Positions 5,022-6,095 of a stretch of 6,095 nt of DNA are shown one piece after another (positions within the stretch are counted from its first letter, which is position 1; each line of letters begins with the position of its first letter). Made by a program: the position numbers and the translations under genes. The notes under the pieces are model-generated. The model saw nothing but the letters and a program-made list of their open reading frames with translations, was not told where the DNA came from and did no database searches. The stretch is from Chloroflexota bacterium (GTDB lineage Bacteria; Chloroflexota; Anaerolineae; Promineifilales; Promineifilaceae), in contig QQUD01000474.1 of NCBI GenBank assembly GCA_008501785.1, positions 1 through 6,095 of the forward strand. The letters are read 5' to 3'.

Positions 5022-6044
5022 TCAACCCACTTCCTGCTCCAGCCGCCGGGTCGATGCCCGTTCAATTAAACGTCCAGGCTCCAACCGCAAAACGGGAGGC
5101 ATACCAGGTGCTTTTGTGCGCTCATTCAGCAAAGCTATCGTGGTGTCAATCATTTTGCTCACAGGCTGGCGAATCGTTGTCAGTGCATAGGATGGCCTGC
5201 GACATGCCGGAATATCATCAAATCCGACCACACACAGCTCGTCTGGTATACGCATACCCAGCTCAAATCGTGCTGCATCCATGCAGCCCATGGCGATGAT
5301 GTCGTTGGCGCAAAAAATGGCGTCGGGTGGATTGTCTTGGTTTAGCAAACGGATGGCTGCATCAAACCCCGATTGGAAAGAATAGGTTCCCGGCTCGCGT
5401 TGATACTGTGTTATGCCGTGTGCTTGCAGCCGATTACGAAACCCTTTTTCACGGTCAATATTGGTTGATGTGTTTTCGTTGCCAGCAATAAACGCTAAAC
5501 GCTGTTTGCCCAAATTGAGCAGATAGTCTGCGACCATCTCTCCACCCCTCAAATTGTCGCACGATACGGCGCTGACAGCACTGTCGAGTGCGTATCGATT
5601 AAACAAAATGACAGTCATCCCCTGCCTGGCGCACTCGTTTGCAATTTCAGATGAAATCGTAGCCGAAGCAATGATCATCGCTTCCATCTGATATTGCAAG
5701 GCGCGAGGCAGAATATCATCAACATCCCCATTCGGCGGCACATGAAATAACAAAACTTGTTTATCAAGTTCCTGAAACCGAAGGGTAAATTTTTCGAGCA
5801 CATTAGGGTAAAAGGGATTGGTGATGTCGGCCATGACAATGCCCACTAAGTTGGAGCGTTGTGTGGTGAGGCTGCGGGCGAGCGCGTTAGGTTTGTAGCC
5901 AAGTTTGTAGGCCGCCGACAGAACGCGCTCTTTTGTCTGGGGTGTGAAACGGCCGTTTCCGCTCAACACCCGCGAGACAGTAGATTGAGAGACACTCGCC
6001 TCCCGTGCGACATCAACCGAGGTTATCCGCTTTTTAACCATCAT
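5022..6044 (-). CDS. LacI-family transcriptional repressor
   Basis: A 340-residue regulator of normal LacI family length. The N-terminal helix-turn-helix spans about residues 7-31 (ITSVDVAREASVSQSTVSRV), with Q20, S21 and R25 at the base-reading positions of the recognition helix. The hinge helix PNALARSL (52-59) ends in the leucine that inserts into the minor groove in this family. A periplasmic-binding-protein-like sensor domain follows from about 66 (NLVGIVMADITNPFYPNVLE) through CDNLRGGEMVADYLL, DAIFCANDIIAMGCMDAA and VVGFDDIPACRRPSYALTTI, the usual family landmarks. It likely binds a sugar or sugar phosphate and controls the adjacent transport operon, with which it shares strand and direction. 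The ATG at 6044 is followed at once by another at 6041; the upstream ribosome site is weak (AGAG about 11 bases away). The codons for N30-G31-R32-F33, just after the recognition helix, contain the 14-base GAAACGGCCGTTTC palindrome. Confidence 0.95.
   Translation of the reverse strand: MMVKKRITSVDVAREASVSQSTVSRVLSGNGRFTPQTKERVLSAAYKLGYKPNALARSLTTQRSNLVGIVMADITNPFYPNVLEKFTLRFQELDKQVLLFHVPPNGDVDDILPRALQYQMEAMIIASATISSEIANECARQGMTVILFNRYALDSAVSAVSCDNLRGGEMVADYLLNLGKQRLAFIAGNENTSTNIDREKGFRNRLQAHGITQYQREPGTYSFQSGFDAAIRLLNQDNPPDAIFCANDIIAMGCMDAARFELGMRIPDELCVVGFDDIPACRRPSYALTTIRQPVSKMIDTTIALLNERTKAPGMPPVLRLEPGRLIERASTRRLEQEVG
5946..5959. repeat. Fullest palindrome copy (GAAACGGCCGTTTC) within the repressor DNA-binding domain codons
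   Basis: A perfect 14-base palindrome, the longest of the seven copies, in the phase AAC GGC CGT (N-G-R). Confidence 0.9.
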
Positions 6045-6056
6045 GCGCTTTATTTC

Positions 6057-6071
6057 TCTAATGTAATTAGA
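6057..6071. repeat. Inverted repeat upstream of the repressor gene
   Basis: TCTAAT-GTA-ATTAGA has 6-base perfect arms around 3 bases and lies 12 bases upstream of the repressor ATG. It could be an autoregulatory operator or overlap the promoter, but its sequence does not resemble the CG-centred site at 4794-4807, and short AT-rich palindromes arise easily by chance. Confidence 0.3.
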
Positions 6072-6095
6072 TGATGTGGCGTACAGAAGCGAGGT

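Noticed and set aside
4838..5065. A 75-codon open frame on the minus strand overlapping the repressor's 3' end
   Set aside because: It starts inside the repressor in another frame, lacks a ribosome site and has no recognisable motif; it ends at the TAG just after the orphan AGGAGG site by chance.
4763..5299. A 178-codon open frame on the plus strand
   Set aside because: Its second half is antisense to the conserved repressor and its first half crosses the control region. No ribosome site and no recognisable domain were seen.
5946..5959. The GAAACGGCCGTTTC palindrome as a LacI-family operator
   Set aside because: Most copies lie deep inside coding sequence of several genes, and the centre is GC rather than the usual CG, so a dispersed genomic motif is the better reading.

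Overview
The window carries one minus-strand carbohydrate uptake and utilisation locus. Read in the direction of transcription (from the high coordinates down) it holds: a LacI-family repressor (5022-6044); a 310-base intergenic control region (4712-5021); a lipoprotein sugar-binding protein (3200-4711); a strong hairpin terminator (3148-3185); two CUT1-type ABC permeases (2200-3074, frameshifted, and 1373-2200); a two-domain SnoaL/NTF2-like protein (394-1365); and the first 103 codons of a transaldolase-family enzyme that runs off the left edge (1-311). No convincing gene lies on the plus strand. The transporter ATPase is not in the window, which is common for CUT1 systems that share an ATPase encoded elsewhere.

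Organism: the best guess is a member of the Chloroflexota (Anaerolineae/Caldilineae-like). The main clue is the binding-protein linker, a lipobox followed by repeated V-E-V-T-R-V-V units, a style I associate with solute-binding proteins of that phylum. The moderate GC content, TTG starts and strong AGGAGG ribosome sites do not conflict with this. The assignment is inference from style, not from a marker gene.

Working model: the LacI-type repressor senses a sugar or sugar derivative and controls the operon from the region at 4712-5021. The binding protein captures the sugar outside the cell and the two permeases import it. The transaldolase-family enzyme and the SnoaL-like protein probably act on the imported compound or its breakdown products. 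The terminator just after the binding-protein gene would allow much more binding protein than permease to be made. The substrate cannot be read from the sequence.

The most unusual signals are: (1) a dispersed palindrome with core ACGGCCGT (fullest form GAAACGGCCGTTTC), present seven times in 6 kb and in all three codon phases, reminiscent of the HIP1 palindrome of cyanobacteria; (2) a single-base frameshift that splits the first permease; (3) a duplicated SnoaL-like protein of unknown role encoded between sugar permeases and a transaldolase. No CRISPR array, tRNA, rRNA or mobile element was found.
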